DNA of 64,000 bases, taken from contig WFMF01000507.1 in assembly GCA_011033025.1 (NCBI GenBank), positions 1 to 64,000 on the forward strand. Reading direction: 5' to 3'. This document shows, in pieces, positions 22,827 to 35,698 of this stretch. Both the position numbers and the translations under genes were made by a program. Origin of the DNA: Beroe forskalii (lineage: Eukaryota > Ctenophora > Nuda > Beroida > Beroidae). Below the pieces are notes generated by a model. It had not been told where the DNA came from. It saw nothing but the letters and a program-made list of their open reading frames with translations, and ran no database searches. Each line of letters opens with the position of its first letter. The stretch's first letter is position 1.

Positions 22827-23293
22827 TGAAAGTTATTTACTGTGATCTACAGTCAAAGTCCAGCCAACTTTGTGATTACTTAGCGATTACTTCGCGATGT
22901 TATCACAAAATTCGATACAATTTGCCGACAATCTGCGTGAAAAACGTTTTTAAACTCAGGGATCAAAATTATTTGCTTTGATACATGCTTGTGAGCATGA
23001 AATTACTATGGGTCGCTCCTGTTTATATAAAACATGCATTCTATATTTGTAAACTGAAAAAAATCTGGAAATTAAAACTCAGAATTTGAAATGTTTTTAC
23101 TCACAAGATTTTTCAAATCTTGGAAAAATTAGCAACATCGTCATCTTATTTACAAAGCAATTGTTGGAGAATGTATCTCATAAGGTCTTTAAATTTCATT
23201 GTCATTAACCTTAACATATAGAATCCTTAGTCTGGTTAATTATCTGGGAAATTTTGAAGAACCTCCCTTCATCTGTTGCAGAATTTAAACTAT

Positions 23294-23380
23294 ACGGCGC
23301 GCACGAAAATAAACGGTTCGAATGCGTTCATCGTCATAAATTCGTCATTTTAAACCGTCATAATGGCGTCTATCTCAATT
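23294..23380 (-). repeat. CRE-core dispersed repeat, diverged copy 3
   Basis: Minus orientation with the long right end present (GGCGCGCACGAAAATAAACG). The core is degraded to CCGTCATAATGGCGTC. Confidence 0.5.
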
Positions 23381-24769
23381 GCCTATTGTCTGAGTGCAAT
23401 TTTAGAGTATCTGGGTTGCATATAGCAACGTGAATTGCTAAATTTAGAAGTGATGAAATACACGGTTTAGGGGGTTTTAATGCGAAAATGTCTACTGCGA
23501 GCGAAATAAAGGCTAGACATTTGAGAAGAATACTAGACTTTGAATAAGAAAGTATGAGTTTTTTTCTAGCACTGGTTGGATTTCTGGTTTACATGGAACA
23601 CATTACACATCTGAACACACAGTTTAGTTGCAGTGAGTGAAATATGCCACTTGGGAAATGTGAACACTTTTTGGCCCTTTTTAAGTAACCCATGACCCAT
23701 CTTGCTCTTCTTAACTGCGACCACTGACCATTTGACAAACTTTTGTCCCTCAAAATGTAAGTTAGGCATGCACTTGGCTATGATACCACTGTTTTTACAA
23801 ACCTTCTTCTCACACTAGAATTCCATCCTCCGTCTCCTGTCCCCCTTTAACCTCTTTTTTGTAAGATGGTAATAGTGTGAGACCCCGGAAAGCTAAAACA
23901 GTGTTCCAATTCCTGTAGAGGTGCCCTCACACAAGCTCTAGTGTTACATAGAGCATTGTATTCTATATCGTGCAATGCTAACTAGAAGCTTAGAAGCTAT
24001 TGTTCTCGTTACTTCTTAGAACTTTAGAAGGTGTCAGTATTGTTCTCCTTACTTCAGGTCTACTGCCGAGCGTTTACTGAGAGTGTAACATATATAGATA
24101 TATAGGCCCCCAGATGGTGTACACATTGGACGTAGGTATATACCTCACATTTTACACATTAGATAGACCATATGTTTATGTGTAAGAGTGTGTGAACTTC
24201 CTTTGGGAAACTGTGACAATTCCTTATAGGTTTGTTAGGATAAATGCCAGTGAATGCCACCAGCTGTGGGTTGATCCTATCTCGGAACAGATCACAATTT
24301 GAAACTACCATAGATTCGTGAGGCCTAAATATAGATCAGACATGCCTTCCCTGTCCCTATAATTTTAATAGATAAGTCTGGTTCAGCCTTTCAGCATGTG
24401 TCACATCGCTCTCCTCATCTGAACTGAAAATAAACCATACACAACTTTTTAATCACCATCAGATATCAACCATGCTTCTCTATATATTGCTTCACTTATC
24501 TGAACTATCTCGCCACTTACTGTTAACCATCACACCACTTAGTTGGAACTATTTCCAACCGATGATGTAATGAGAATGCTATGAGCAAAGCTGGAGAATG
24601 CCCTTTGTTCCCACCCCATGGTACTCTGTCCTCGTCCTGTAGAAGTGTTTTCAAGTGCAGTTGAAAGAGTAGGACAATATAATGAGGTCATCTCTTTGTT
24701 TACACTACTTGTAATAGCCACGGGGTCAAGTACTGCTGTGCACCGAACATGAGCATTTTGTGATGCATT

Positions 24770-24813
24770 CAATTCACCTCTTCAAACTATGATAATGCCG
24801 TCATTCTCAATAG
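24770..24813 (-). repeat. CRE-core dispersed repeat, copy 4
   Basis: Minus orientation; CTATGATAATGCCGTCATTC, with one base changed in the palindromic core. Confidence 0.6.
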
Positions 24814-25010
24814 CTTATTGTTTGTTTGCTACAACATTACAAACGCACAAACTAACGAACGAACACACGAACAAACGAGGGAACGAACCCTCTAAAATAG
24901 ATGGCTGTAATTGAATAAATTTGTTAGAATTACGGAGTACAGTGAGTTAGGTGTGTTATGCTACAAACGCCACAATTTACAGGTCTTGAGGGAAATAATG
25001 ACGGTGAAAA

Positions 25011-25050
25011 GTGGCGTCATTATAATGACCCAAAGTGGTGTTTTATTGAG
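25011..25050 (+). repeat. CRE-core dispersed repeat, diverged copy 5
   Basis: Plus orientation; GTGGCGTCATTATAATGACC followed by a degenerate TTATTGAG end. Confidence 0.45.
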
Positions 25051-25280
25051 ATTGAACAAAGAATTTCTAGCGAAAATCCACTATGATTATTAAGTCGGTG
25101 AATGTTCTTATCTAAATTCAGTATTTTGTTGTTGCAAGATTTACTAGCGTCTAAAATAGAGTACAGAGGGCTAAACTGTCACACTAAGTCGGGGTAAAGA
25201 TAGCTTCATGTTGGATGTAGGGGTACTGTCCTGCTAACTTTGGCGTAGTATAACCACATGAATAGTCAGTTGTCTGCTAG

Positions 25281-25345
25281 AATGACGTCATTATCATAGC
25301 AAAAAGTAGTGAGTTGATGGCGATGGGCCGCTTATTTTTTGGGCG
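25281..25345 (+). repeat. CRE-core dispersed repeat, copy 6
   Basis: Plus orientation; AATGACGTCATTATCATAGC, then GTGAGTTGATGGCGATGGGC. Confidence 0.75.
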
Positions 25346-27152
25346 GGAGTTTTAAACTCTGTCTACGGTAAATTGATGTTGAAATGATGGGCGTTTGAGT
25401 TTGTTCATTACAAGAAGTGTGTAGGAAGGGCAGGAGTTGAGCATTGCTCATGGAATTCCCTAAAAGGTCCATACTCACAGTTCACTTTTTTCAATTATAT
25501 GGCGAGACATGGCAGAGCAGAATAAGGAATCTGGAGGTTCTCTGATTTGCAAGTTTGCAGACAATCAGAAAAGAACAATGCCACTTCATCAAACCCCGTC
25601 AAAACAGCAATCTTCTAGCCCCAGGCCCTCGAGGTCTTACAGCTAGCTTCGATCTTTTTATTTTTCTACACACAAAGTTACACAGTGAGATTCGGGGTTG
25701 GGTGTCAGCTTTAATCCACTTATCTAATCTCATTTTGTTTACATAATAACACGAAAACTGCCTTTGTTTCTCTGATATAATTGCGGTTTCAAACAAAAGC
25801 AAGATGTTAATTGCATTAGAGCAATGATCTCTTGATGTCTACATACATACATAGTGTGTGAGGCGTATCGTACACATTGCGGTGTAAGTTTGTGTGGAGT
25901 ATGTGTAGGGGCTGACCGCGATAAATAGGCGGTTGGAGTGACGAAATTTCAAAGGGTTTAGAGTGGTGAATCAGTGGCATAAAACCGCATATTTTTCACA
26001 CGACCTTGAGTGTCCTATGATATTTCCAGTCTGCATATCCTTGGCATGCTCAACATACTATGTTGAGTGGGCCAGAGTGTGTAGGCGGATTGTGTAAACA
26101 AACATGGAGGATTTATAGCTCACATCTCTCTGATCCCCCATAATAAGATTTGCCTGTGGGTTAAGAGACGAGTTAACATCATTGATAATTGGTGGATACC
26201 CAGATAATTACGTTATTGATAAAGACGATAATTACGCGAATTCCAGCCTCCCATAACTCCCGTACAGAGCCTATAAACCCAAGTTTACTAAACTTTGCCC
26301 CTCCCCTCAACTAGTGATAACAATGTGAATATACATTAATAGCTCCTGTACTTGATAAACCCATACGCAATCTAGTAATGTTATTGTGCTTTTAACAAAA
26401 GATGGGGGCAAGATAACTACTTATTGAATATTGAAGTGTGTACATTGAGCAGCTTGTGCCATTACAAGGTGATGATCACCCTAACAATGATGCTTGTACA
26501 CTCAATTGTCCTGTATATCACCCCAACTCTACTCCTTGAGGCTCTGGCAGATATAATCATATACACCTGGGCCCTGACACTGGTATAATTACTTAATTCC
26601 TTGTATAATTACGTAATTAAAGCAGTAGACGGTCATTTCACGCGTTCTTCCCAGATGACTGACCATCTCTTAGCACATAAAAACTAGAAATCTGTACTGT
26701 ATTTGAGAGGTCGTATCTACGGATTGAGGATCAAACGTTTTATGTCTGCAAGGACTTGATTACCAGGAATTTAGCATATTTGGGTGTAATTGATCAATTT
26801 TCGTCTAGAATTGTTGTTTTAAAATGGTTCTATGAGCGTCACTTCCCTGTCAGTTTTGAAATATAAGGAAGTCAGGAACTTTGAAGTAAGGAACTAGATT
26901 TAGACATGAGAAAGGGTGAAGTAAGGAACTTGTTGTAGGAAAGTTAGGAGTAAGGAAGGTTGAAGTAAGGAAAGAAGAAGTAAAGAACTAGACTTAGAAG
27001 TAGGGAAGGTTGACTATAATTGCCTCGAATAATAGGAGCTTGTACCAGATTCCATAGAATCTATTGGGTGGTCTGCTGCGTGTGTCAGGTGAACGTGTGT
27101 CAGGCAGGATTATAATCCTACTTGAAAACAAATTTGAAAATATCTGCTTTAC

Positions 27153-27205
27153 CTCATCAACGCCCCATTCTAACCCCTGATAATAACGTCATCCTTAAAT
27201 GCCTG
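27153..27205 (-). repeat. CRE-core dispersed repeat, copy 7
   Basis: Minus orientation; CATCAACGCCCCATTCTAAC, then CTGATAATAACGTCATCC. Confidence 0.7.
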
Positions 27206-27330
27206 TTCTGCGTGCCAAGCAGGATTAGGTAATTACCTTACTTGAACAAGAAATGATTTATAAACGGTTTGTAAACTGTATATAAATTCTATCATTGTTC
27301 TCGTACTCCTGTCTAGCTGCAAAGCAGTTG

Positions 27331-27397
27331 TGATGACGTCATTATCATAGATTAAAGTAGCAAATTGATGACGTTTAATCGTCCATTTTCGTGTTCG
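27331..27397 (+). repeat. CRE-core dispersed repeat, copy 8
   Basis: Plus orientation with both ends; GATGACGTCATTATCATAGA, AATTGATGACGTTTAATCGT and CCATTTTCGTG. Confidence 0.8.
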
Positions 27398-27496
27398 ACA
27401 GATAAATTCTCATTGTCCAAGCTATATATAATACCAATCTATAATATAAGTGCAATAAGAAGAGTATCCACCCAATGGGGTGAGCGCTTAACCTGT

Positions 27497-27565
27497 CACG
27501 TGGTATTGGGGAGCTGTCACGTGGTATTTGGGAATATTACACGTGACCTAACAAATTGTCACGTG
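27497..27565. promoter_or_regulatory. Array of four CACGTG boxes at ~21-bp spacing
   Basis: CACGTG starts at 27497, 27518, 27540 and 27560, mostly within TCACGTGR. This is the binding core of bHLH-zip factors (USF, MITF/TFEB, MYC families). The array lies 100 bp from a CRE-core repeat. Binding is inferred, not shown. Confidence 0.6.
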
Positions 27566-27761
27566 ACATTTCACCCGACATGGCCGGTTCCAGTGGGTGG
27601 TTATAAGTGGTAATGTTAATGGTTATATGTGTGTATTACTTTACACGTTAGCCTGACTAAAGGGTCACGGGAGGGATCATTGGTAAAATGTGAAACCATC
27701 ACCACACAAATAGAGTGCTTTAAGAGTAAGTGTGTAAGAATTGCCATCAATTTATTGTTTT

Positions 27762-27800
27762 AACACCTGATGATGCTGTCATCTTTAGGTGTCCACTGTC
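27762..27800 (-). repeat. CRE-core dispersed repeat, diverged copy 9
   Basis: Minus orientation; ACACCTGATGATGCTGTCAT. Confidence 0.4.
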
Positions 27801-28260
27801 CATCTTATAGAGTGTGTTAGGTTCATTACATTGTGTTGTGAGGGATACTTTGATGGTCGATGGGGCATCAGACATAAATTATAAACCTTGATAAGCCACC
27901 ATATATTCATATACTAAAATGCAAACAATAATTATGCTTATATTTTCTTCTTAGCTGTTCCCTTACTTTTCGCATATCCAACACTTTCAATACATTGTAT
28001 TTCACTGTATCACTTTTATCACAGTTCTTGTCCATATACAGATGCCTTATTTTGCATTTGTAAGGCGCCCATTTGATTCATACCAGAAACATGTATCTTA
28101 TCTTGATGTCTCTGCTGAAATAGTGTCAGAAACGTTACATCAAAAATTATTACGAAATTCTATTTTGTAGCCCTCATTGAAAATATATACATCAATACAC
28201 ATGAAATATTTTAAAACTTTTTATCCCAGCTATGATGATATGCATATATCACATATTTAT

Positions 28261-28340
28261 GGCGTGCACGAAAATTCTGCAGCTCTGAGTTCACGCCGTC
28301 ATCAACTCACCACTCTGCACCCTGATAATGACGTCACTCT
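28261..28340 (-). repeat. CRE-core dispersed repeat, copy 10 (long form)
   Basis: Minus orientation; GGCGTGCACGAAAATTC at the far end, GCCGTCATCAACTCACC, then CCTGATAATGACGTCACTCT. It defines the extended right boundary shared with the 23.3-kb copy. Confidence 0.8.
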
Positions 28341-28538
28341 ATGATCTGACGCGTACATTGTATATGTAGATTGCAGCAGAACAACCTAATATGGTGTGTT
28401 AGAATACTCGCAATAATCAGTGTTATTGCTTGTTGAAATATACACAGGATCGTAGTCTCCTGGTGCTGCCTGGATCTCGAGCTGAGCGCGGAAATACGAA
28501 CATCTAATGCTTGGAACACGGTCCACTGCTCGGATATT

Positions 28539-28552
28539 ATTATTATTATTAT
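28539..28552. repeat. ATT microsatellite
   Basis: Short run of ATT triplets. Confidence 0.6.
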
Positions 28553-31177
28553 ATAGTGTTATTATTATTGTCATTAACATCTCGAGAATTTCCAGTCAGA
28601 TACCTATTATTAGTATTAGTCACAGAGCAGGGAATGTTATGGAATATCAACAAAATAAGCAGGGATTAAAATATAGATTTTTGAGGTATTTCAACTCTTG
28701 ATTTTATAAAAAAACTGTTCTGTGGAGATCCGCGTTTTATAGGAAAATGGATTCTCAAGATTTTGAAGATTTTCAGGATTTTGAGCATTGTCAATATCAT
28801 CTTTATATTCAAGAAAATCTGATGTCAATCAAATCCTGAAGCTTCCTGGCTTCCTGTAGTGAGGCTAAAGACTTTTAAAATCTAAAATCGTGCCATGTAT
28901 TTTACTTTCATGTATGAATCTGGCCAACAATATAAAATGTAGGTTATCGGTTGTAGAAGGAAGGGCTCAAAATTCTTGGAATTGGAAAATCGTCTAGTTT
29001 TGTTATAATCATAGAATATCACATTCAAGCTTGAAGCTTTGAATGATATCATAGCTTTGAAGATGCATTCGTATCGCACATAAGTGCAAATTTGCATATA
29101 TAAAAGTTGTAATAATTGTTTAAATTGCCCCAAATCACCGCACGTTTCCCTTCTCAACGATGTAATGACAGTCGCTCACACCCTCTGCTTGTACAAGAAT
29201 ATCAAACTATCAAAGCTCAGTAACATTGATATTTGACCTAGACACCAATTTGATGATTTAACCCGTTTAATGGACCGACTCAGCCTTTAAAAGATGGGCG
29301 ATGTTCGGATTTTTGGCGCGCGGAAGTGACGAAATTAATCATAGATTTAAATACAGAATTTATGAAGGCTAACTGCCTACATTGTACTTACGACCCTCAA
29401 AAACTGAGTGGTTTTAATTTGTTTCCCTCTTAACCACAATTTGATGTTTTAAATTGCTATGAGTATATGGTACAAGCATCGATTAGAGTTATAATGATCA
29501 TGGGAGCACAGTGGTTTAACTTTCATGCGGTTCAGTGGCAGAATTATGCCTTTTTATGGAGTTATTAATCGCAGAAATTGCTTGCCAAATCCGAACTATT
29601 TATTAGGGCAGTACAATATAAATACTTGACATATTATGTGGTAATGTAGTTATTACCATACATTACGTTATATCTGTGTGTTTACAAATGGAGCCAATCT
29701 CTGACTTTAATGAATGATTTTCTTCAAGGGTGTTTAGCATGGTTTTCGAAGTCGAGAATTTCCAAGGAATGAAAAATATTTAGAAAAATTAAGAAATATT
29801 TTCCTAATATTTGCTTAAGCATTCGTTTTACCTTAACGTACTGCTTGTCAGACAGGTCAATAGTGCAATTAATGCAAGGGCAGGGGTATAATTAATGCTT
29901 TCAGCACACCATTAAGGCGTGGTTAGTTCGATAGATTTTTCAAGAATAAATTTACAAAAATTTATAAAAATTTGCAATTTTTTGCTAATTTTACGGTATT
30001 TTTTATTCTGCTGCAGAAATTTTTTCAAACATATTGGCAGCATTTCACAAAACATTGTTTTAAAAACTTTTACTTCATTTCAAAATACCCCTCAAAGAAG
30101 CACTATAAATTCCGTGTATAAAACTATACCTGATATAATATTATGTAGTCATAATATATAATACAATGTTTTTTAGGGTAAATTTGTGCTGACAACTGCG
30201 TTAAAATTAAATATACTGCTACTGTAGCATTAAATGGTACATTACACATCAGATTTTGATTTTCGTCGTCAATTTTCAGCAAAGATAATATTATATCAAT
30301 TATTCAATGATAATGAAAAATTGTAAAATCTTGAACATCCTCATAAATTTCTGATGAATTGGCTGAGAAATTTATCTCAGTAACGCTATAAAGCCATTCG
30401 CGTGATATGATACAAAATGCGTTAAAACGGACATTAACATTCATTCAGATTTCAGATTGACCTCTAAAGCACGTCTTGGTTACACAGTAGCAAATGGTTG
30501 ATAAAACTCCTGCACAATCCGCAGAAGTGCAAATCTTGAGTATCATAGTAGTGTATCATTGGTATCATAGTGAAACGTTGGGACTAACTCAAATTCCGCT
30601 TAAAATGTCCCTTAAAATCGTGGGTCACAAGGATCATGTAGTAACCCCGCAGTAGCTGATAATTCAAAGTTGCTAAATGTCGGGGGCTTTGAGATTCACC
30701 TAGAAAATTGGAGGCACAGACGTCCAGGAATGTCCTGGAATAATTCTCCCGGAGTGTTCCCGGCTCCAGCCCAACTTGGTCACTGAATAATACACTTTGG
30801 TGTTTAGATTGGGTTTTATCTACTGTTAGCTAAGAAAAAAGCATCCTTGAATTATGAGTAACTAGATTTAAAAAAAAACATAAATTCATCAGTTGACAGA
30901 ATACACCCGAGTACATTTCAATGAATGTTATACCAGAGGACCCTCTCCAACCGTTACAGTCTGTTAAATCCTGTGTGTATCAGGTTAATCGACAGATATT
31001 TATCACTTCATTAGATCGTGTTTATTGGAACCCTCATGGTAATTTCATGGTGTAAACAGTGTTTTAATCGGGTCATTTGCCTCCATTAGGGTAACCAAAA
31101 CGCCGCTACACTACTTTACGTAGCCAAACCCTGCCCCCCTATGACTTAAGCTCGCTTACACAAATTATTGTTTTTGT

Positions 31178-31225
31178 AAGTGACGCCATTATCATGATAG
31201 CAAATAGTTAGCTGATGTCGACAAT
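31178..31225 (+). repeat. CRE-core dispersed repeat, copy 11
   Basis: Plus orientation; AAGTGACGCCATTATCATGA, then TAGTTAGCTGATGTCG. Confidence 0.65.
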
Positions 31226-32049
31226 CCTCCTATTGCTCAACCCATCACATCTCCTCCCATTTCTCTTCCTAGTTGAGTGTCTCCCAGCGACCCACACGTC
31301 ATTACCTCAGATACATCACTGATGTCTTCTTCCCCAACTTCTTTTCTCTGTTCCCACACTCCTCATTCCTTTATTCTACTTCCCATTCCTCATCACTCTC
31401 TCCCACGTCAGAAGGAATGATGTGATGGGTCCGGGGGAGGGTTGCATTAACCATTGTGACGTAATTGGGAATTCTTTAAAAGGTAATACGCATTCAACTA
31501 CTACGCGATTACATATTTTCTCAATGATGGGGCTGGGGGAGGAGTTAAAACAAAAGTCAAAAGTGAATAATGGCATCATTTTCTATTACCTTATTAGGAA
31601 ATAATATTTGCAGATTATATAGTTAGCTTATGATATCATCACGTTTCATGGAATACATTTTGCTTTACCTACGTTGTATTTTCACAAATTCCAATGGGCA
31701 TCCTGATCCCCCGCCCCCATTGCATCATTCATTACCCCTTTCCTCACCCCATGTATCTCTTTGGACTTTATCTCTCAAGTTCCGGCCACTCTTCACCTCA
31801 TCTCGTCACTTCCTCACTCACATGATAGTAATAAGGTAACATAAGGTAATGCTTGTGAGATGCATGACGTAATTGACGGTTAGTAGAGGATCTGTTAAAG
31901 GGGCACTGCGTACTGTAGGGCTCGCCTTGCTTGTGGAATGTCCACTCAAAACAATAGGGACCTGATGTCTGGTGTCTGTACTGTGTACCATCCAGGGCTA
32001 TGTCCTCATTTGTTTTCTTTCACTTTGAGAGTCAGGTGTGCACGTTTTG

Positions 32050-32092
32050 CACGTGTTTAGAGTCACGTGACGTTGTCATGACAACCCACGTG
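32050..32092. promoter_or_regulatory. Three CACGTG boxes around an X-box-like palindrome
   Basis: CACGTG starts at 32050, 32064 and 32087. Between the last two lies GTTGTCATGACAAC (32072-32085), a perfect palindrome close to the RFX X-box (GTTGCCATGGCAAC type). Confidence 0.5.
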
Positions 32093-32300
32093 ACCACGGA
32101 AAGTGATGCAATCCGGACGAACTGTGAGAGTCCCAGCTGTATATGTTTCCCCCTCAAGCGTATTCTACACGCTCTCCTGTGTTATCATAGAACACTGATA
32201 GTATAACAGTACATGTGATAACGATACATCATTGGACGATGATTTCCCTTGCGATATTGCAAATCTTATCACTATATTGCATTGCGTCTCGAAAAATGGG

Positions 32301-32372
32301 CCGTTGGCTATGACGTAGCTATCATGATTCAAAATGCTCCACTGACTTTATAAACCGCCTATTTCGTGCTCA
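32301..32372 (+). repeat. CRE-core dispersed repeat, copy 12
   Basis: Plus orientation; TATGACGTAGCTATCATGAT, AAATGCTCCACTGAC and the conserved far end ATAAACCGCCTATTTCGTGC. Confidence 0.65.
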
Positions 32373-32524
32373 GAGGTGGAAGTAGAAATGACCATCTGTT
32401 CGAATTCCACTCACAAGCAATATAACAGTAATAATAATATTATTGGCTCCTCCAAGAGGTGTCATGGAGCCACCAGATTTAATACTTGATTACAAGAGGT
32501 CAAAAACAAACAGTAGGCGTCTGA

Positions 32525-32570
32525 GATTGACGTCATTTTCATGGTATAAGATGCTTAATTTTTGTCGTGA
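32525..32570 (+). repeat. CRE-core dispersed repeat, copy 13
   Basis: Plus orientation; GATTGACGTCATTTTCATGG. Confidence 0.6.
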
Positions 32571-32820
32571 ATCCGGATATATATCCCAGGGATTATCGTA
32601 TACTTGCCTTGAAGTATAAAGTGTTAGACGGGTGTTAATCGGACTATGATCGAATGATTGACCCCCTCTTTGTGCATGATGCATATTATCGCAAGGCGGG
32701 GATTAAATCTCGAGTAGTTTTTAGATTCTCTCAGAGACAGAAAGGTCAATCAAATCATTGGGACAAGTGGCGCCCGTTTATGTGATCTAATACAGATCAT
32801 GCCAGTGAAAATAGCCGCTC

Positions 32821-32868
32821 TGACGCCATCAGATGTTAATGTTTATCTATGATAATGACTTCATTTTA
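32821..32868 (-). repeat. CRE-core dispersed repeat, copy 14
   Basis: Minus orientation; TGACGCCATCAGA, then TATGATAATGACTTCATT. Confidence 0.6.
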
Positions 32869-33102
32869 AAGGACATATCATTTGGTGTGCAGCCTCCAGA
32901 CAGAAGAAGGAGCGCGACAATCCGACTGTGTCAATATGTTGGATATATGCTACCATGGTGCCTACAGACTTCACACGTGTGTTTTCGTGTGAGAGATTTG
33001 TCTGAATCAGATTACCTTCGGCCCTTCTGAAATATTGGGGTCACGTGATCAAATCCTGGGTTTTTGATTGGTTCAAAAGGATCTGTTTTGGTCATTCATT
33101 GG

Positions 33103-33207
33103 CAGAAAGGAGCTACCTTTTGTTAACATTTAATTTCCATTCTAACATTTTTAAAAGAATGGAGCTAAGAAAGGAGCTGCCTTTTGTTACCATTTAATTT
33201 CCATTCT
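33103..33207. repeat. Tandem duplication, ~66-bp period
   Basis: AGAAAGGAGCTACCTTTTGT at 33103 recurs as AGAAAGGAGCTGCCTTTTGT at 33169. Both are followed by the same ATTTAATTTCCATTCT. Confidence 0.9.
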
Positions 33208-35460
33208 TTCATCCATGTGGAACAGATGTTATAGAATTACAGCGTAGTTCATCCTACCATCTATTCAATGTAATGTGAAAATAATTTAAAATATTTTAAT
33301 GTAGAAACACTCAAGGGCAAGTTCGCATCGGTTCTTTGTTTGAATCATTTGATGACTTTAATAGGTTTCTATTAACTTTTGATTACAATAAGGCTAGAAT
33401 TGGAGCTACTTCCTACCGAGTCAGCATGGAACAGGGTCAATTAATTCTACACTAAGTGCCAAGTTATATTAAGGCTCCAGCCTTAAATCTTTAAATCTGA
33501 TATATCCAGCTACTGGGAGTTAATTAACCTTATCAAGTGAATCAGTATAGTGTGTCAATTAATCAACAAGTTATATGGCTCAAAGCCAATGTGTTATTGG
33601 CACGAGTATTAAGATTTTGACTGATTTTGAGGCCCGTGGGGGTGCCGGGAAAATTTCTGTTATAATTCAAAATCATTGGATATTAATCTTCATATTAAAT
33701 CTGTAACATATTATTGATTGCAACACATCCTTACACTAATAGCTGTATCATTTACGAAGATCGTAATATCGTCATGATTTCGTCACCATGACGGATATAC
33801 GTTACCGAGTACTGCTCCTTCACCAAACATGTAGATAATATCTTACTCCTTCACCAAACAAACTACGTAGATACAACTTGTGCTAGGTATGTATCGTGGG
33901 AAAACCATTGCTTTAGCGTCACCAGATCCAACGTTCTAATGCGTAATCATGATGTAACTCCTAACTGCATAGCTCAACCTCTAACCAACGTCGACTTGTG
34001 TATCGTGGGAAAACGTATTTTTAGAAAATGATCCGACTAACTGCGCCCTCCCTATACCGGATATAATGTAGTTAGAACTCCAAGTACATGAGACAGTGTA
34101 CTACACTGCTTCGTACTGCCAGGCACACTGTATATAAATCTGAGGAGATATAGATGTGGGCTGTGTCGAATGTCGTGGTGAGGCTTGATAAGCATGTAAA
34201 CCACTGAATGTGAATGGTACCCCGTTCCACGGGAGATGGGAATTGATCGTATACGTCATACTTAAGGATCAGGATCTCTGATGTGTACCACGAATACTAA
34301 GTATATCCTTAAATTTAACAATTCTGTTAAACATGGGATTGGGATGAGATAAACACACAGCGGTTCTCGTCCGTACCACTCCTTCTGAGGCTTCCGTACA
34401 GACTGAACTATTGCTACATATTATTATTCAAACCATTGCGAAAATAGCCAATTATTTCTTAAGATTTTTAAGTGATTCCTTGATTCTTCTCCACAGTAAA
34501 AACAGCAATCTGATATCTTTGTGCGACTTATATTTGAGGAGAATCCTTGTGCCTCTGCTAATGGATTGTTTTCCACACAGCTACTCTACCAGACTTAGGA
34601 AATACCCGGTTTAGGAAATATTACCCAGTCTCGTCTCGTAAAGTGTCTCGTAGCGGCTGGTTAGGCTGTGTAAATCGCTGTGAAACCAGCCTGTAAAACG
34701 CTGTGAAAAGAGGCTGTAAACTATCGCAAAAAGCTTTAAACAACCTCCCTAGACCATCCATTATCTACATATAAATAGTACCTGCCTGCTTGTATCTTTA
34801 CGTTACTCGTTACGTAAGTAGCAAAATTAGTGTTTTGGCGCCGTCTGCTGAGAATCATAATATGATGTAAACGTAGTTCAAATATCACCATCTAATCCTG
34901 TATATTTTGCTAAAATGTAGCTCTTGAGATCCACTGTAGATTGTGCGCTGACAGAAGCCCTTGAAGTAGCCAGTAAACCGTGTGTATTACCTCATGCAGC
35001 ATAATATGAATGAGAGAGGGAGAGCTCTACTTATCATAATGTGAGAGCTTGTTCAATATGTCCACAGTTCGCGTCATTTGGTGGGTTAAGTTCACTTGAA
35101 GAGAAGATAAAAGAGGAGTGGAGTGATTTCCCTGAACGTTTTAAAAGTGCGTACGCAATTTATTAACTCCATCTCACCTATTCTTTATATTAGTTGGTGT
35201 CTATCATCAAATATATTTATTATTTGGTTGACAAGTGGGGGTACACCCCGTTTTATATTAAATCCGGAAGGACTCATAAATGGTAGATATAGCCCAGCGT
35301 TATATTTATAGAGGATTCTTTGATCTGTTCACGCCCAACTTCACCCTAAAACTCTGTCAAACATATCACCAAATCTGAGCTGATATATCGCACCACTTTT
35401 CTCCAAACACATGCTCACTCTAAACACGGTTATAGGTCGCCAGGTCACGTTAAGGATAGA

Positions 35461-35525
35461 TGGTTGAGAGTGACGTCATTATCAGGGTTAGAATGGTGAG
35501 TTGATGACGCTGAGTGGTCGACATG
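35461..35525 (+). repeat. CRE-core dispersed repeat, copy 15
   Basis: Plus orientation; GAGTGACGTCATTATCAGGG, then TTAGAATGGTGAGTTGATGA. Confidence 0.85.
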
Positions 35526-35629
35526 CTCAACCTTAGGCCGACTAAGTGGTCCGCGTATGTTAAGCGTCGATCAAGAGTTGACAACCGACAGCGGGATGGT
35601 GTGATAAAATATGACACGGTCAGTTGTGT

Positions 35630-35698
35630 CACGTGGGTGTCATGGCAACAGTCACGTGACCATGACAACAGTCACGTGACTTCTTCAGAGCCCACGTG
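35630..35698. promoter_or_regulatory. Array of four CACGTG boxes at 20-23-bp spacing
   Basis: CACGTG starts at 35630, 35653, 35673 and 35693. Two lie in a repeated AACAGTCACGTGAC unit and alternate with CATGGCAAC/CATGACAAC half-palindromes. About two helical turns separate boxes, so all would face one side of the DNA. The array lies about 100 bp from a CRE-core repeat, as at 27.5 kb. Confidence 0.6.
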
